Source: Cupriavidus campinensis (lineage in GTDB: Bacteria; Pseudomonadota; Gammaproteobacteria; Burkholderiales; Burkholderiaceae). Taken from it: a DNA stretch of 64,000 bases. Below are positions 44,515-53,861 of this stretch, piece after piece. The position numbers were made by a program, and so were the translations under genes. The notes below the pieces were generated by a model that saw only the letters and a program-made list of their open reading frames with translations, made no database searches and was not told the DNA's origin. The DNA is taken from contig NZ_CAJPVH010000009.1 in assembly GCF_905397395.1 (NCBI RefSeq), forward strand, positions 62,001-126,000, given 5' to 3'. Position 1 is the first letter of the stretch; each line of letters begins with the position of its first letter.

Positions 44515-44802
44515 CTAGCAATCAAAGCCGATCAATCGCACGCTGGCGCCCGGAGCAGCCTGCCATCGTCGCGCAGTGCTTTCCATCGCTTCCAGCTCGG
44601 CCATGGCGGCGGTGCATGCATAGCCGTACTTGGCGCGCACGCGCTCCGAAGCCTCGCTCAGCGCCAGGCGCGCCCGCCTCATGAATTCGTCGAGCGGATA
44701 GTCCTGGCCCGCGTCGAAGTAATCAGTGACCACCGAGGATGGCGAGTAGCAGTTCGACTCCGTCAGGTCGGGCCAACGGACGCGGAAATAGGTGACTGGC
44801 AT
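44515..44802 (-). CDS. nitG: MSMEG_0570-type small conserved protein (Nit1C cluster)
   Basis: A 95-residue protein starting MPVTYFRVRWPDLTESNCYS and containing PLDEFMRRARLALSEASERV, matching the small nitrogen-starvation-response family that accompanies the Nit1C nitrilase. No catalytic motif is known to me. Start ATG 44802, 38 bp after the AIR-synthase-like gene. Confidence 0.82.
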   Translation of the reverse strand: MPVTYFRVRWPDLTESNCYSPSSVVTDYFDAGQDYPLDEFMRRARLALSEASERVRAKYGYACTAAMAELEAMESTARRWQAAPGASVRLIGFDC

Positions 44803-44840
44803 GTGAGGGTCTTACGGATGGGTGTCGGTCGTGGCGGGCG

Positions 44841-45866
44841 TCAGGCGCCCGTGGGTTCGGCTTCACGTGGCACGATAAATGGGTCGCCTGCAAAGTCCCA
44901 AAGCACAGCGCGCTGTGCCATGGAGCCAGTGCCTGCGCGGATGTTGACCAGGCGTGTGTCGTCGATCGTCCCGATCTCGGCACAGGCGATGTCCCGATCC
45001 TGGAAGCGCATCAGGACTGCCGGCACGTGCGCCTCGTCCACAGCCAGTAGGTAGCCGAAGCTTGGGAACGCCGTCAGCCAGCGCGCCAGGGGCACGCCGA
45101 GCGGCAGCGGGATCGCACCCAGATCGATGTTCGCGCCTACCCCCGAGCATTCCAGCAGCATCAGCGCTGTGCCAAGGGTGCCTGCCATGCTGATGTCCTT
45201 GGCTGCGTCGCAAAGCCCTTCCTCGGCCAGCGCTGGAAGTACCTCCAGATCCGCACGCAGGCGGCCAGCTGGCGCCGTCGTCGACGCATTCCAGAAGGGA
45301 TAAGGCTCGGCAAACGCGCCGCGCAGATCTACCGCCATCAGCAGACGTTGGCCGGGGCGCGCGGCGAAGCTGGACAGCAGTTGGCGCGCGCGGCCGAGAA
45401 TGGCCACTGCCAGTTGTGCACGGTCGCTGCGCGCATTGCTGTGGCCGCCAACAATGGGCACGCCATAGGCGGCCGACGCCGCAGCCATGCCTGCGAGGAT
45501 CTCCGCCGCATTGTCCAGGCCTTCGCTCCAGATCGCATCGACCACAGCCAGCGGCCGGCCGCCCATCGCGTACACGTCGCTGACATTCACCATGACGGCG
45601 CTGTAGCCAGCGAACCAGGGCATCGATTCGACGAAATCGCTCACCATGCCCTCGATGGCGAACAGCAGGTAGCCGTCCGCGTCGGCAATGGCGGCACAGT
45701 CGTCGCCAATGGCCACGGCCTGACCGAGGTCTTCGGTGCCGTTGGGCAAGGCGCGGCCCAATGACGACAGCATGCCGGCAATGTCAGTCTTGTGTGCGAA
45801 TCCGCGGCTGGCACGCAGCGACTCGACCAACCGGCCGAGGTCGAGATCCAATGCCTGATCTGTCAT
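44841..45866 (-). CDS. nitF: AIR-synthase-like (sll0787 family) PurM-fold protein, Nit1C cluster
   Basis: A 341-residue PurM-type protein. The ATP/metal loop is AIGDDCAAI, followed by MVNVSDVYAMGGRPLAVVDA, and the C-terminal half has the second subdomain (KDISMAGTLGTALMLLE). These proteins resemble aminoimidazole ribotide synthase and thiamine-monophosphate kinase; their reaction in Nit1C is unknown. ATG 45866 overlaps the GNAT stop by four bases. Confidence 0.87.
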   Translation of the reverse strand: MTDQALDLDLGRLVESLRASRGFAHKTDIAGMLSSLGRALPNGTEDLGQAVAIGDDCAAIADADGYLLFAIEGMVSDFVESMPWFAGYSAVMVNVSDVYAMGGRPLAVVDAIWSEGLDNAAEILAGMAAASAAYGVPIVGGHSNARSDRAQLAVAILGRARQLLSSFAARPGQRLLMAVDLRGAFAEPYPFWNASTTAPAGRLRADLEVLPALAEEGLCDAAKDISMAGTLGTALMLLECSGVGANIDLGAIPLPLGVPLARWLTAFPSFGYLLAVDEAHVPAVLMRFQDRDIACAEIGTIDDTRLVNIRAGTGSMAQRAVLWDFAGDPFIVPREAEPTGA

Positions 45867-46417
45867 TGCCGGGCCCTGCCTTCGACGATAAAGCCCGTGC
45901 ACGGCGTATGGCACGGCGGGTAATGATTGAGGTCGGCCTGCATCAGATGATGCGGGCGCCCGAGCATCGTTTCCTCCGACAGCACGCTCCAGTGCAAGCG
46001 CCGGAATAACGGCACATTCTGGCTTTGGACGTGTGCCAGGAAGCGGCGGCAGCCAAGCGCGTGGGCGCTGCTCACAGCCAGGCGGATCAGCGTGGCGCCG
46101 ATCCTGCTGTGGCCACGAAACGCGTCGTGTACGGCGAGCCGGGATCCAAACCACACGCTCGGCTCGCTCTCGTGGATGCGTACCGTGCCGACCACGGTCC
46201 CGGGGTTGTCGGCATCGTCGGGATGGTGCAGCACGGCCACAAGCGGTTGCGCGACATCGTCCACGACGTCGCGGTCGTCGCCACTGAAGATGCCCTGCTC
46301 GTCGCAGAACACCGTGCGCCTCAGCCGATAGGCCTGCTCGACTTCCCAGGGTGCCTCCGCCCAGCGGACGCGAAATGTCGGGGCCACCGGCACCTCGATG
46401 CAAAGCTCGGTTTTCAT
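45863..46417 (-). CDS. nitE: MSMEG_0567/sll0786-type GNAT acetyltransferase, Nit1C cluster
   Basis: A 184-residue GNAT-fold protein. AYRLRRTVFCDEQGIF at the N-terminus and GTVRIHESE before the acetyl-CoA loop (RGHSRIGATLIRLA) are visible. ATG 46417 overlaps the radical SAM stop by four bases (ATGA), and the gene in turn overlaps the AIR-synthase-like start. The acetyl acceptor is unknown. Confidence 0.85.
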   Translation of the reverse strand: MKTELCIEVPVAPTFRVRWAEAPWEVEQAYRLRRTVFCDEQGIFSGDDRDVVDDVAQPLVAVLHHPDDADNPGTVVGTVRIHESEPSVWFGSRLAVHDAFRGHSRIGATLIRLAVSSAHALGCRRFLAHVQSQNVPLFRRLHWSVLSEETMLGRPHHLMQADLNHYPPCHTPCTGFIVEGRARQ

Positions 46418-47535
46418 GCGGCGAGGTCCTCGTAGGATGACAACGACGAGCACGCGCCGCACTTGCCGCAACCGGCCTTGATGTCGGCCGATCGGATGCC
46501 GCCGGCGCTCACCATGGCGCCCAGTGGCTGCAGCACCGACTTCATGAATTCGGGTGTAGGCGCTGGATGGTCTTCGAGGGGCGTGCCAGAGATGGGCACG
46601 AACGGCACCACGAACGGATAGACGCCGATGTCGACGAGTTCGCGCGAGATGGAAAGAATGGCCTCGGCCGTATCGCCGAGCCCCGCTAGGATGTAGGTAC
46701 TGACCTGGCCGCGGCCGAACACGGCCACCGCCGCCTTGAACGCCTCCATGTAGCGGCTGATGGGAACAGAGGCCTTGCCGGGCATGATGCGTTCGCGCAC
46801 CGTCGGCGTGACCACTTCCAGGTGCATGCCGAGCGTGTCGATCCCCGCCGCCCGCATGCGGCTGAACCAGCGGTCATCGTCGGGCGGCTCGCACTGCGCC
46901 TGAATCGGCAAGTCCACTGCCGCACGGATCGCGAACGCGCTGTCGCATAGGATGGCGGCACCGCGATCGGGCGTGGGAGGCGTCCCCGTGGTGAGCACCA
47001 TGTGCTTCACGCCGTCGAGCAGCACGGCCGCGCGCGCAACTTCGGCCAGTTGCTGTGGCGTCTTGTGTGCAACCGTGCGGCCTGCCGCCAGCGACTGTCC
47101 GATTGAACAGAACTTGCAGGTCTTCTTCCGACTCTCGTACCGGATGCAGGTCTGCAGCACCGTGGTGGCCAGCACATCGGCCCCATGCAGCGTGGCGATA
47201 TGGGAGTACGGCACGCCGTCCAGCGTCTGCATCGCGTAGAAGCGCGGGGTCTTCGGAAAACTGATGCTGGCGATGGGTATCGTGCCGCGCGATAGCTTGA
47301 CCGTGCCGTGCGCGTCGGGCGCCGACGCAGCAAACGGCGAGTGCCATGCGGTGTTGGTGTGTACCGGCACCATGATTGTCACGCCATCGATGGTCACCGC
47401 CTTGTGGTCCGATGGCCCCGCCCCGCCGCGGCGGCTCGCGGCCCCCGCGCGCGGATCATCCAGACGCATCCCGACCGATTGAAGTTCAGTCATCAACTGC
47501 CGGATCGAGGCCGGCGTCGTCTCGCTGGAGTGCAT
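46414..47535 (-). CDS. nitD: MSMEG_0568-type radical SAM protein, Nit1C cluster
   Basis: A 373-residue radical SAM enzyme. The cluster region is [19 protein letters not shown], so the cysteines are spaced C-x9-C-x2-C instead of the common C-x3-C-x2-C. A second cysteine group CGKCGACSS near the C-terminus may bind another Fe-S cluster. ATG 47535 lies inside the nitrilase gene, overlapping it by 50 bp. It is a core member of Nit1C; its product is not established to my knowledge. Confidence 0.87.
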   Translation of the reverse strand: MHSSETTPASIRQLMTELQSVGMRLDDPRAGAASRRGGAGPSDHKAVTIDGVTIMVPVHTNTAWHSPFAASAPDAHGTVKLSRGTIPIASISFPKTPRFYAMQTLDGVPYSHIATLHGADVLATTVLQTCIRYESRKKTCKFCSIGQSLAAGRTVAHKTPQQLAEVARAAVLLDGVKHMVLTTGTPPTPDRGAAILCDSAFAIRAAVDLPIQAQCEPPDDDRWFSRMRAAGIDTLGMHLEVVTPTVRERIMPGKASVPISRYMEAFKAAVAVFGRGQVSTYILAGLGDTAEAILSISRELVDIGVYPFVVPFVPISGTPLEDHPAPTPEFMKSVLQPLGAMVSAGGIRSADIKAGCGKCGACSSLSSYEDLAA

Positions 47536-48502
47536 GTTGGGTGCTCCCGTTGATGTTGGTAGAGGCGGCTGCCATCGGCGATGCTGTGACTGCCGGACGG
47601 TCGTTGATGGCAAGGCTAAGCAGTTCCGGGCGTGCATAGTGGCCCACCGAGTCCATCATGCGCTTGCGCTTGGTGATCAGCGACATGTCGAGATCGGCGA
47701 TGACCATGCCTTCGCCCTCGCGCAGTGGTGTGGCCAGGTGCTGGCCCTCCGGCGAGACGATGGCTGTGTTGCAGCCACCACGCAGCGCCTTCTGCAGCAC
47801 GGGGTCGGTGGTAACCGAGGCGATCTGGCTCTCCGTCAGCCAGCCCGTGGCGTTGACAACGAAGCAACCCGACTCGAGCGCGTGATGACGGATGGTCACG
47901 TCGATCTGCTCGGCGAAGATCGGGCCGACCAGCGAGCCCGGGAACTGGCTGCAATGGATTTCCTCGTGCTGGGTCATCAGCGCGTAACGTGCCAGCGGGT
48001 TGTAGTGCTCCCAGCAGGCAAGCGCGCCGACTCGGCCGATGGTGGTGTCGGCCACCTTCAGGCCTGCAGCGTCACCTTGGCCCCAGATCATCCGCTCGTG
48101 GAACGTGGGTGTGATCTTGCGGCGCTTTACCGCGAGCTTGCCATCTGTATCAAAGATAAGCTGCGTGTTGTAAAGACTGCCGTGGTCGCGCTCGTTCACG
48201 CCGAGCACCACCACCATGGTGTGTCTGCGCGCGCGCTCGGCCACGGCATGGGTAACGGGGCCAGGTACCACCACGGCCTGGTCGTACAGCCGCATATGAT
48301 CAGCGCCAGATTGCACCGGCGGCCGCACGAAGGAGAAGTACGGGTAGTAGGGGACGAACGTTTCCGGGAAGACTATCAGCTGCACGCCCTCGCGGGCGGC
48401 GTTGTCGATGGCCTCGCAGACTTTGGCGAGCGTCCCGGCGCCGCTCTCCAGATCGGGCGAGATCTGGACGGCGGCGGCCCGCACGATGCGTTTCTGTGAC
48501 AT
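47486..48502 (-). CDS. nitC: Nit1C nitrilase (Nit6803 family)
   Basis: A 338-residue carbon-nitrogen hydrolase. The catalytic triad is visible: Glu in [12 protein letters not shown], Lys in [11 protein letters not shown] and Cys in LACWEHYNP (about 163). This branch converts nitriles to acids and ammonia. The C-terminal tail is Ala/Asp-rich and overlaps the radical SAM gene by 50 bp. In Pseudomonas fluorescens the Nit1C cluster has been linked to assimilation of cyanide as nitrogen source. Confidence 0.93.
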   Translation of the reverse strand: MSQKRIVRAAAVQISPDLESGAGTLAKVCEAIDNAAREGVQLIVFPETFVPYYPYFSFVRPPVQSGADHMRLYDQAVVVPGPVTHAVAERARRHTMVVVLGVNERDHGSLYNTQLIFDTDGKLAVKRRKITPTFHERMIWGQGDAAGLKVADTTIGRVGALACWEHYNPLARYALMTQHEEIHCSQFPGSLVGPIFAEQIDVTIRHHALESGCFVVNATGWLTESQIASVTTDPVLQKALRGGCNTAIVSPEGQHLATPLREGEGMVIADLDMSLITKRKRMMDSVGHYARPELLSLAINDRPAVTASPMAAASTNINGSTQHALQRDDAGLDPAVDD

Positions 48503-48554
48503 GGCGATACCTGTTCCGTTTGGCTTGATGTGGCGGTGGTGCTCGCGGTGGTGC

Positions 48555-49037
48555 TCAGACGGTCCAGGTGTCGATGATCACGGCGTTGTCGCGTACGTGC
48601 AGCAGCTTCAGATCCAGCACGTCGAGCGGGTTGATCGGGCGCACACCCTCGATGAGCGATGCCTCCCCGTGGCCGTACAGCGCTTGCAGTGCGAAGCGGC
48701 ATGCATAGACCTTGCCGCCTTCGGCCATGAACTTGGTCAGTTGGTTGTTGAAGTTCAGGTGCCCCGGGAACGCTTCGTCGCCGAGCGTGGGGAATCCGCG
48801 TTGCAGCCCGAGCGTGACGCCGGGCCCATAGAGCAGAATCGACGTCTCGAATCCCTTGCGTTGCAGTCGCGTGGCCTGAAGCATGTTGACGAAGCCAATG
48901 GATCCTTCGAACGCCACCGTATGGAACGTGACGAGCGCCTTCTGGCCCGGCTCGGCCTTCACGTCTTCGAACACCTTCTCCTCGTAGTCGACCAGGAAGT
49001 CGCCTTTCTTGTGTGCGGGCTTGTTGACTGCGGGCAT
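48555..49037 (-). CDS. nitB: MSMEG_0572-type conserved protein (first Nit1C gene)
   Basis: A 160-residue protein of the MSMEG_0572/sll0783 family: [17 protein letters not shown] at the N-terminus, [19 protein letters not shown], and [17 protein letters not shown], a DsrE-like pattern with one central Cys. GGAG lies six bases before ATG 49037, favouring it over ATG 49049. It leads the cluster and faces the MocR gene across a repeat-rich region. Function unknown. Confidence 0.84.
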   Translation of the reverse strand: MPAVNKPAHKKGDFLVDYEEKVFEDVKAEPGQKALVTFHTVAFEGSIGFVNMLQATRLQRKGFETSILLYGPGVTLGLQRGFPTLGDEAFPGHLNFNNQLTKFMAEGGKVYACRFALQALYGHGEASLIEGVRPINPLDVLDLKLLHVRDNAVIIDTWTV

Positions 49038-49064
49038 GCATGACTCCATTTCGTTGGGTTGGTC

Positions 49065-49171
49065 GATCAATCGATGCGATGGCCTGACGATCAATCGATC
49101 GGCTCAGGGGCGGCCGATGGAGGAGCTTGTGCAATCGATATGCCCATCGGCGCGGGTGGCCATGCGATCAA
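49065..49171. promoter_or_regulatory. Array of GATCAATCGAT-type repeats, likely MocR operator region
   Basis: GATCAATCGAT occurs in direct orientation at 49065 and 49089 (24 bp apart), CAATCGAT at 49132, and ATGCGATCAA at 49164, with another GATGCGATCAAT near 49370. MocR-type regulators commonly bind direct repeats between their gene and the target operon. The whole gap (49038-49456) is AT-richer than the genes and is otherwise without a coding signal. Confidence 0.6.
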
Positions 49172-49456
49172 TTGCCGATCAAGCAGGAAAGCCCGAGTTG
49201 ATCGCATCAATGATCGGATGCGAAGCATGCCGAGATCGTGCTGGCGTGTGGCTTCAGCGCCACCCTGTGCAAGCAGTCCGCATGCACGGTTCCGTGGAAT
49301 CTGGCGATGGCATGCACACAATCCGTGCCGGATCGGGGTAGCTTCGCACCATCAATGAACGGATCCGATGCGATCAATAGGGCACGATTTATGCATTCAA
49401 TCGAACACCGTCGGACAGTGATCGATTCACCGGAGCCACCGTTGTCAGCCCTCACC

Positions 49457-50833
49457 ATGCACTGGGAGAAATGCATCGCAGAAAGCGCCAAGCCGGCGTA
49501 CCTGATGATTCCCGACCTGATCGAAGAAGCATTACAGAGCGGGCGTCTGCAAGCGCGCGACCGGCTTCCGGCGTTACGCGATCTGGCCAATGCGCTACGG
49601 CTCAACTACACGACCGTGGCGCGCGGCTATAACGAGGCGCGCAAGCGCGGCCTGATCGATACCAAGGCCGGCAGTGGTACCTTTGTACGAGGCCGCGCAC
49701 CGTCCATGCCATTGCGCGGGGGCACCGGCGCCGAAATGACCATGAACAATCCGCCCGAGCCGGCGAGCATGGCGGCGCGGCTGCGCGAATCGGCTGCGCA
49801 GTTGATGGGAGCGGCCGACCCTTACACCCTTCTGCGCTATCAGGACTTCGGCGGCACGCCCGCCGACCGGGCGGTGGCTACGCGCTGGCTCAAACGGTTG
49901 GTTCCCGCGTGTCGCCCGGAGACGGTGCTCATCACACCAGGCATCCATAGTGCGCTGGTGGCATTGCTTTCACAGCTTGCGCGGCCGGGCCAGCCGATCT
50001 GCGTGGATACGCTTGCTTATCCCGGTATCAAGGCAATCGCCGCGCAGCTCGGCGTGCATCTGCAGGCATTGCCCGGTGACGAGGACGGGCCGCTTCCAAC
50101 TGCGTTCGAGTTGCTGTGCAAGTCGCAGAAGCCCTGCGCGTTCTATTGCAACCCGACCATCCAGAATCCCGGCACGCGCACCGTACCGCAGGCACGGCGC
50201 GAACTGCTGGCCGATGTCGCCCTGCGCTACAGCGTGCCGATCATTGAGGACGATGCGTACGGAATGCTGCCGCCGAACGGACCGGACGCGTTCGCTACAT
50301 TGGCGCCGGAGCTCACGTACTACGTGACCGGCTTGTCCAAGTGCTTTGGCGCCGGGCTACGGATCGCGCTCATCCACGCACCGACGCCGCGCCAGACGCA
50401 GCGGCTCGCCGGCACACTGCGTGCCACCACGGTGATGGCGAGCCCGTTCAACACGCTGCTGGCCACGGCTTGGATCCAGGATGGGACGGTGGACGACATG
50501 CTCAAGGCGTTGCGGGCCGAGAATGTGGCGCGCCAGGCGATTGCACGTGAGGTACTCGGCGAGCGGCGCTTCGAGGCCGATCCGAACGGGTTCCATCTGT
50601 GGCTACCCATTCCTGCGGCAAGCGCATGGACCCCGTCCGAGCTTGCGCTGCACCTACGCTCGCGTAGCATTGGCGCGGTGTCGAGCGTAGCGTTTTCCAC
50701 GGACGGCAACCCTCCCGATGCGATCCGTCTCTGCCTCGGTGGCCCGGGCGATCGTGATGAAATCGAGGAATCACTGCGGATTGTGGTGGACACGCTGGAC
50801 GACCCGCATCACCTGCATTCGGCGATGCTTTGA
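49457..50833 (+). CDS. MocR-type (GntR-aminotransferase fusion) regulator
   Basis: A 458-residue fusion: an N-terminal GntR winged helix (LIEEALQSGRLQARDRLPA, RDLANALRLNYTTVARGYNE) and a fold-type I aminotransferase domain with CNPTIQNPGTRT and the PLP lysine in TGLSKCFGAG (about residue 295). ATG 49457 gives the usual short lead before the DNA-binding domain; GTG 49418 and ATG 49391 are possible earlier starts. Divergent from the Nit1C cluster, it is its likely PLP-dependent regulator. Confidence 0.9.
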   Translation: MHWEKCIAESAKPAYLMIPDLIEEALQSGRLQARDRLPALRDLANALRLNYTTVARGYNEARKRGLIDTKAGSGTFVRGRAPSMPLRGGTGAEMTMNNPPEPASMAARLRESAAQLMGAADPYTLLRYQDFGGTPADRAVATRWLKRLVPACRPETVLITPGIHSALVALLSQLARPGQPICVDTLAYPGIKAIAAQLGVHLQALPGDEDGPLPTAFELLCKSQKPCAFYCNPTIQNPGTRTVPQARRELLADVALRYSVPIIEDDAYGMLPPNGPDAFATLAPELTYYVTGLSKCFGAGLRIALIHAPTPRQTQRLAGTLRATTVMASPFNTLLATAWIQDGTVDDMLKALRAENVARQAIAREVLGERRFEADPNGFHLWLPIPAASAWTPSELALHLRSRSIGAVSSVAFSTDGNPPDAIRLCLGGPGDRDEIEESLRIVVDTLDDPHHLHSAML

Positions 50834-50968
50834 AGTCCAGTCTCCAGGGTCTTCCCGGCGCCGGCACAGGCCGGCCGGCCAATTCATCGGTGAATCGATC
50901 GGTCGTGCATCGAGCGGTGGTGCATGAATTCACAAGCGTCGGCAGGACCTGCCAACGCTTGTCACCGC

Positions 50969-51622
50969 CTACAGATTCACGCGGATGTTGTTGACCACCG
51001 AGCTCACACCTGGCGCCGACCACGCTGCGTTCATCGCGGCCTCGCGCTCGGCCCACGTGCGCAGGCTGCCACCCAGGGTGACCACGGCACCTGCGACGGC
51101 CACCGTCACCTGCGCGGCATCGTTTACCGCCTGGCGCTCGATGGCGGCCTTGATGCGCGCACTGAGGTCCTCCCGGCTTGCCTGCGGGCGGGTGCTGATC
51201 GCGTTGATCACGTTCTTCACACCGAGCAATCCCGACACCGCGCGTTCCGCGGCCATGCGCTGGTAGTTCCAGTCCACGGTTCCAGTGAGCCGGACTACGC
51301 CCTGCTCCACCGTCACCTGAACGCGATCAACCGGAACGAACGTATTCCACGCCAGCACATTGGCCACCGCCCGCGCGATATCGCCATCGGTACGCGCCGC
51401 ATCGGCGGGCAGTCGCACGTCGATCTCCACAGCGAGCGCCTTCACGCCCGGGATGCGCCGTATCGCTTCTTCCGCCGCATTCTTCTCGGCAAAACTCGCC
51501 AGGTGCCCGGTCAGCGTTACCACGCCGTCGCGCACCTGCACGCCGATGCCGGCAGCATCGACTGAGGGCTCCCATTCCAGTTCCTCCAGAACACTCTCCT
51601 TGAGTTGCGTATCGTCTTTCAT
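50969..51622 (-). CDS. Three-BON-domain protein
   Basis: A 217-residue protein with three BON repeats (about 1-70, 78-146 and 150-217), each ending in the pattern V-x-L-x-G-x-V/L followed by a helix and V-x-N-x-I (for example GVVTLTGHLAS and GVVRLTGTVDW). No signal peptide is visible, unlike periplasmic OsmY, so it may be cytoplasmic. It follows the CBS gene by 69 bp and belongs with the stress genes at right. Confidence 0.88.
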   Translation of the reverse strand: MKDDTQLKESVLEELEWEPSVDAAGIGVQVRDGVVTLTGHLASFAEKNAAEEAIRRIPGVKALAVEIDVRLPADAARTDGDIARAVANVLAWNTFVPVDRVQVTVEQGVVRLTGTVDWNYQRMAAERAVSGLLGVKNVINAISTRPQASREDLSARIKAAIERQAVNDAAQVTVAVAGAVVTLGGSLRTWAEREAAMNAAWSAPGVSSVVNNIRVNL

Positions 51623-51691
51623 GCCTGACTCCCCTGTGTCGTTGCCATTTTCAACCCGGCGCCACTACCTGGCGGTACCCCCAGCGCGCCA

Positions 51692-52156
51692 CTACACGCG
51701 CAGCGGCGGCTGCACGTATCCCGAACGCTCACGCTCCTGTTCATTGCGCACGAGCGCGGCCAGCATGCTCCAGTCTGCCGCGATTGCGCCGAGCAGATCA
51801 TCGAGCGAGACCACGCCGGTCAACGCATCGCCGTCGAGCACGCCGAGCCGGCGTACGCCATGCGATAGCATCAGCTGCATCGCATCCTGGATCGTCGCCT
51901 GGCTGTGGATCGTCACCAGACCGGGCGTCATCGCATCGATCACGCGCGCCAGGCACGGGTCCGCACCCATCGCGGCGCCAGCGAGCACGATGTCACGGTC
52001 CGTCAGGATGCCCACCACGCGCTCGCCGGCCGGCGTGCTGTCGGTCACCACCAGGCTTCCGACGTGCTTGTCACGCATCTGCACCGCCGCCTCCTGCAGG
52101 CTGCAATCGGATGGAATGTGCACGGCTTCGCGTGAACAGATGTCCTGAATATTCAT
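51692..52156 (-). CDS. CBS-domain pair protein
   Basis: A 154-residue stand-alone Bateman module. Each CBS unit ends with the nucleotide-contact motif: GILTDRDIV (about 50-58) and GVVSLDDLL (about 114-122). Such proteins bind adenosyl ligands and sense energy state. AAAAGGAG precedes ATG 52156; it starts 13 bp after the universal stress protein stop, so the two form an operon. Confidence 0.88.
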   Translation of the reverse strand: MNIQDICSREAVHIPSDCSLQEAAVQMRDKHVGSLVVTDSTPAGERVVGILTDRDIVLAGAAMGADPCLARVIDAMTPGLVTIHSQATIQDAMQLMLSHGVRRLGVLDGDALTGVVSLDDLLGAIAADWSMLAALVRNEQERERSGYVQPPLRV

Positions 52157-52169
52157 GATGTCACTCCTT

Positions 52170-52658
52170 TTAAAGTGTGGCGCGAGATGGGGCCGGTGCC
52201 GCCGTTTCGTGGGATACCTCGTGCACCAGGAGCACCGGCACCGTGCAATGACGCGCGAGCGCTTCTGCCACGCTGCCCAGCAATACGCGCCTGAGGCCGT
52301 GCCGGCCATGCGTGCCGACCACCACCAGGTCCGGACGCGATGAACGCACGTACTTCTCGACAAGTCCCGCCACGTCGCCCATGTTGAGGATCTCGTCAAT
52401 CAGCGTCTCCACATGGCGCACGCCGGCCGCGTCGGCTACGCCGGCGGCATCGCGCAATAGATCGTTGCCGGCCGCCACCAGCGCCGGGCTGACATCGGCG
52501 CGCAGGCCGTAGCCGGTCTCGTACTGCAGGTATGCGTAGTTGATGACGTGCAGGATCTCCAGCCGCGCCCCGCAACAGAACGCAAGCCGGATCGCCTCGT
52601 CGAGCGCGCAACGCGCACACTGGCTTTCGTCGATTGCCACCAGAACATGTCGGTACAT
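52170..52658 (-). CDS. Universal stress protein (UspA family)
   Basis: A 162-residue UspA-fold protein: MYRHVLVAIDESQCA at the N-terminus and the ATP-binding loop VVGTHGRHGLRRVLLGSVAE (G-x2-G-x9-G-S) near residues 125-144. ATG 52658 has a GGAGTAG-like site before it. It is the first gene after an FNR-type promoter at 52811-52851, and is followed by the CBS and BON genes. Confidence 0.92.
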   Translation of the reverse strand: MYRHVLVAIDESQCARCALDEAIRLAFCCGARLEILHVINYAYLQYETGYGLRADVSPALVAAGNDLLRDAAGVADAAGVRHVETLIDEILNMGDVAGLVEKYVRSSRPDLVVVGTHGRHGLRRVLLGSVAEALARHCTVPVLLVHEVSHETAAPAPSRATL

Positions 52659-52810
52659 GGCCGCTACTCCTCCGCCAAACCGGGAACCACAGTGCCCCCC
52701 ATGCGCCAAATCATCATTCGTCGCGGTGTTTCCGGGGCCGGCCTGCCGAGCCCACGCCATCGTCGGGATGGTGGGTCGATGGGGCAGTCGGGTGCTGCGG
52801 TTGCCAAGCC

Positions 52811-52851
52811 AATATAGAAGGACACTTGGACCGCAGACTGATCTACATCAA
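52811..52851 (-). promoter_or_regulatory. FNR/ANR-type class II promoter for the stress operon
   Basis: On the minus strand, TTGAT-GTAG-ATCAG (52851-52838) matches the FNR consensus TTGAT-N4-ATCAA in 9 of 10 bases. After exactly 21 bases comes TATATT (52816-52811) within TTCTATATTGG. The inferred start near 52804 puts the box centre at about -40.5, a class II position. The leader to the universal stress gene would be about 145 bases. The promoter before the acetyltransferase gene (58030) has the same layout. Confidence 0.78.
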
Positions 52852-52929
52852 GGCTTCTCAAGCCGGGTCGGAGGACTCACCTGCAGATCTCCGCGAATCG
52901 CCGCGCCACTTTCGGCCGCTGCTGCAAAA

Positions 52930-52968
52930 CCTGACGTGTATCAAGGCCCGCTCGCGCGACGCATATAC
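52930..52968 (+). promoter_or_regulatory. Second FNR-like box, candidate promoter of the ABC exporter
   Basis: CTGAC-GTGT-ATCAA (52930-52943) keeps the 3' half-site and matches the other half partly; ATCAAGGC also follows the box at 52838. Possible -10 sequences are TATACG (52963) or TACGTT (52965), weaker than at the other two sites. It would read toward the ABC exporter genes. The rest of 52659-53126 shows only a short peptide frame. Confidence 0.45.
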
Positions 52969-53070
52969 GTTAGAAGTGCGCAACGGCTGCGCGAGTGCGT
53001 CATGTCACAGCCGGAATAGCGATCCATACCCGTGACGTTTCATTGAAGCGACAGACATGCGGAGGATGTA

Positions 53071-53115
53071 ATGGAAGACATTGTCCTGGCGATCAACGCA
53101 TCGGCCTCCAGCTAA
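53071..53115 (+). CDS. 14-residue peptide frame with strong ribosome site (leader or Usp remnant)
   Basis: ATG 53071, five bases after GGAGG, opens a frame [14 protein letters not shown] ending at TAA 53113, 11 bp before the ABC ATPase start. The peptide resembles the first residues of a universal stress protein (I-V-L-A-I-x-A-S). It may be a leader that helps translation of the next gene, or the stump of a lost usp gene whose ribosome site is still used. Confidence 0.4.
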   Translation: MEDIVLAINASASS

Positions 53116-53126
53116 GCGGCGGTGCA

Positions 53127-53861
53127 ATGGAGCGCATCAGCGACGCGGCGAACGGCCGGGAGGCGCTGTTTCGACTGCGAAACGTCGGCAAGACCTACGA
53201 CATGGGTGAAATCCAGGTCCGCGCACTTGCCGGTGTGGACCTCGACCTGTACGGTGGCGAGTTCGTGGTCCTGCTGGGTGCATCGGGAAGCGGGAAGTCT
53301 ACGCTGCTCAATATCCTCGGCGGCTTGGACCGGCCCAGCATCGGGACGGTGGTGTACCGCGATCACAACCTTACCGACGCCGACGATGCGGGCCTGACCC
53401 GCTACCGACGCGAGCATGTCGGCTTTGTCTTCCAGTTCTATAACCTGATCCCGAGTCTTACTGCGCTGGAAAACGTCGCTCTCGTCACGGAGATCGCCCT
53501 GCACCCGGTGGAGCCGCTCCGCGCGCTTGGCATGGTCGGCCTGGCGCAGCGTAAGGATCACTTTCCGGCACAACTCTCCGGCGGAGAGCAACAGCGTGTA
53601 GCCATCGCGCGCGCCGTGGCCAAGCGCCCCGACATCCTGCTGTGCGACGAACCAACCGGCGCGCTCGACTACAGCACGGGAAAGCTGGTGCTCGACGTGC
53701 TTGAGCAGGTGAACCGCGAACTTGGCGCCATTACTGTCGTCATTACGCACAACGCAGCGATCTCGGCGATGGCCGACCGCGTGGTGCATATCAGCAGCGG
53801 GGCAATCCTCGGCATCGAGCGCCATGTCGCGCGCGCACGCCCCTCGGAGCTGTCATGGTGA
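53127..53861 (+). CDS. ABC transporter ATPase, MacB/LolD type
   Basis: A 244-residue ATPase with Walker [11 protein letters not shown]-loop FVFQFYNL, signature LSGGEQQRV, Walker [14 protein letters not shown] and switch VITHN. The close fit to MacB/LolD/FtsE ATPases agrees with the FtsX-type permease next to it, which it overlaps by seven bases. ATG 53127 begins a short lead before the domain. It powers a three-gene exporter with the adaptor at 56228. Confidence 0.93.
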   Translation: MERISDAANGREALFRLRNVGKTYDMGEIQVRALAGVDLDLYGGEFVVLLGASGSGKSTLLNILGGLDRPSIGTVVYRDHNLTDADDAGLTRYRREHVGFVFQFYNLIPSLTALENVALVTEIALHPVEPLRALGMVGLAQRKDHFPAQLSGGEQQRVAIARAVAKRPDILLCDEPTGALDYSTGKLVLDVLEQVNRELGAITVVITHNAAISAMADRVVHISSGAILGIERHVARARPSELSW

